Shown: piece after piece, positions 63,139-64,000 of the stretch
How the letters are laid out: every line of letters starts with the position of its first letter
How positions within the stretch are numbered: the first letter of the stretch is position 1
From: Nitrospira sp.
GTDB lineage: Bacteria > Nitrospirota > Nitrospiria > Nitrospirales > Nitrospiraceae
Length of the DNA: 64,000 nt
Reading direction: 5' to 3'
NCBI GenBank assembly: GCA_030123565.1
Contig: CP126122.1
Location: 2,556,800-2,620,799 of the forward strand
Notes under the pieces: generated by a model
What the model saw: only the letters and a program-made list of their open reading frames with translations
The model's database searches: none
Told to the model about the DNA's origin: nothing
Position numbers and translations under genes: made by a program

Positions 63139-63612
63139 TTAGTCTCGCCGACAGCCGACGAAGTGAAAGTTCACGCCCCACCCGACCGGATCGCCGGGAT
63201 CGGCCGGCTCGTAGGTTCCGACCGTGAAGTTACATTCTTTCATCGCAGCCTTGACGGCCTTTCCGAAATCGATCAGCGTACGGACCTCTTTCTTATCGAT
63301 TTCTTTGATCACCGACCGCACCTTGATACCGGCATAGTCGGCACGGGAATTGCCGATCACTTCGAAGACGGCGACCCCTTCCGCCCGCTGCAACTTCAGT
63401 TCTTTTTGAATCTCCTCATCGACCTCACCGACCGCAATCCCGAATTCCTCTCCCAGCTGAATGGCTTCTTCCGCCGTCATCTCACCGTTGGTACCCGTGC
63501 CTGACCAGGCCTGGCTGCCCCATCCTGCCGCTGCGAACAGAGCCCCACACACAAAAAAAGCCCTTCCGAGAGAAAGGGCTTTTTTCAAGAACGATCGGGT
63601 CTTCGTAGGCAC
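63139..63612 (-). CDS. exported PDZ-domain protein
   Basis: 157 residues from a GTG at 63612; an ATG at 63678 would add 22 residues. The Lys/Arg start (TKTRSFLKKALSLGR) and hydrophobic core (AFFVCGALFAAAG) form a signal peptide. The mature part holds a helical segment (TAEEAIQLGEEFGIAVGEVD) and a PDZ-like domain with the carboxylate loop GVAVFEVIGNSRADYAGIKV. It may bind C-termini of periplasmic partners such as the adjacent cytochromes. An intrinsic-terminator-like hairpin lies inside the signal-peptide codons, so expression may be attenuated or the start may be further downstream. Confidence 0.75.
   Translation of the reverse strand: MPTKTRSFLKKALSLGRAFFVCGALFAAAGWGSQAWSGTGTNGEMTAEEAIQLGEEFGIAVGEVDEEIQKELKLQRAEGVAVFEVIGNSRADYAGIKVRSVIKEIDKKEVRTLIDFGKAVKAAMKECNFTVGTYEPADPGDPVGWGVNFHFVGCRRD
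63554..63585. terminator. Perfect bidirectional terminator-like hairpin inside the PDZ gene
   Basis: AAAAAAGCCCTT and AAGGGCTTTTTT are exact 12-bp arms around an 8-nt loop, with T-runs on either strand. It lies within the codons for residues about 9-20 of the PDZ protein. Confidence 0.7.
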
Positions 63613-63692
63613 ACCCTCCAACCTGTCCGCCTCATGACTTGAGAAATGCCGACTCCGATGGGTCGGCGCTTCTGTCATCCTATCAAGAACAA

Positions 63693-64000
63693 TTACGTCT
63701 TTGTGACCGGGTCCAACGCGAGTTGAAACCAGGGGGCAATGGCCTTTTGGCCGTTGCGTTCTTTGTTCTCACCGTTCCACACCGCAAAGGACACCGCCTG
63801 GATACGTCCGGGAATCAACTTGGCTTCATTTTCCTGCTCTTCACTGGACAGCGGTCGGCGCATCACCACATGCCACGTGCCGTCTTTCCAGGTAGCTTTT
63901 CCCTGGATGCGTCCCTGCTTCTCCTTGGTCGTCAAGGTGCTGAACCCCCCCCCGATCAAATCTTCCACCGAAGAGGCTCGCCGGGGAATGACCTCGAACC
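63693..64000 (-). CDS. type II DMSO-reductase-family haem subunit (NxrC-like), 5' truncated by window
   Basis: The last 101 codons of a gene that starts beyond the window; the frame is open to base 64000 (F-E-V-I-P-R-R-A). The C-terminal motifs TWHVVMRRPLSSEEQENEAK and VSFAVWNGENKERNGQKAIA fit the ethylbenzene-dehydrogenase gamma-like family, whose members bind one haem b and include the candidate NxrC subunits of nitrite oxidoreductase. In this setting it may be an NxrC paralogue or an anchor/electron-relay subunit. Assignment is by motif memory. Confidence 0.78.
   Translation of the reverse strand, partial: FEVIPRRASSVEDLIGGGFSTLTTKEKQGRIQGKATWKDGTWHVVMRRPLSSEEQENEAKLIPGRIQAVSFAVWNGENKERNGQKAIAPWFQLALDPVTKT

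Noticed and set aside
1-64000. tRNA, rRNA genes and CRISPR arrays
   Set aside because: No cloverleaf-compatible segment with the GGTTCRA T-loop, no rRNA-like sequence and no regularly spaced direct repeats were seen on either strand.

Overview
The window is a GC-rich bacterial chromosome segment that reads as the nitrite-oxidation region of a Nitrospira. The evidence is two copies of the periplasmic nitrite oxidoreductase operon nxrAB, with a Tat-exported molybdopterin alpha subunit and a four-cluster iron-sulfur beta subunit. A Pup ubiquitin-like modifier, a K+-independent-type H+-pyrophosphatase and several c-type multihaem proteins fit the same genus. The two nxrAB copies lie 24.6 kb apart in opposite orientation, an arrangement I recall for 'Candidatus Nitrospira defluvii'. 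The species cannot be fixed from sequence reading alone.

Layout. 0-1.7 kb: a sigma54 activator (5' cut by the window) and a receiver protein. 2.0-11 kb: an RND efflux operon (permease, adaptor, three tandem TolC paralogues). 11-14.8 kb: a small exported protein, a CBS protein, a LexA-like regulator, a DUF488 protein, a 33-residue membrane protein and an orphan CHASE3 sensor. 14.9-21.8 kb (minus strand): nxrB1, nxrA1 and a GAF-type sigma54 activator. 22.1-27.7 kb (minus): nirC (formate/nitrite channel family) with an EmrB/NodT/EmrA-type efflux operon. 28-33.3 kb: two complete two-component systems. 33.4-40 kb: two small zinc-ribbon proteins and a heavy-metal RND operon. 40-41.2 kb: a frameshifted IS5-type element and a sugE relic. 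41.3-49.3 kb: a ChaA-type antiporter, an NtrC-like sigma54 activator, nxrA2 and nxrB2. 49.6-57 kb: bfd, a lipoprotein-like flavodoxin, a zinc-ribbon protein, DUF192, an MscS-cNMP channel, a Rel/Spo enzyme and recJ. 57.2-64 kb: pup, hppA, a small protein, two pentahaem cytochromes, a PDZ protein and the 3' part of a type II DMSO-reductase-family haem subunit (NxrC-like).

The main regulatory result is a sigma54 network. Four sigma54 enhancer-binding proteins are encoded here. I also read six sigma54-type promoters with the diagnostic GG-N10-GC spacing (before the RND operon, the receiver gene, the exported protein, the 33-residue protein, nxrA1 and nirC), and a weaker one before nxrA2. Four of the six promoters (RND operon, exported protein, 33-residue protein, nirC) have copies or near-copies of CGCACTGTGCG about 70-160 nt upstream of the predicted transcription start, where enhancer sites are expected. 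nxrA1 has a different pair of 16-bp dyads. This suggests one regulon coupling nitrite transport, efflux and small envelope proteins, with nxrA1 under a separate activator. All motif and mismatch counts were made by eye.
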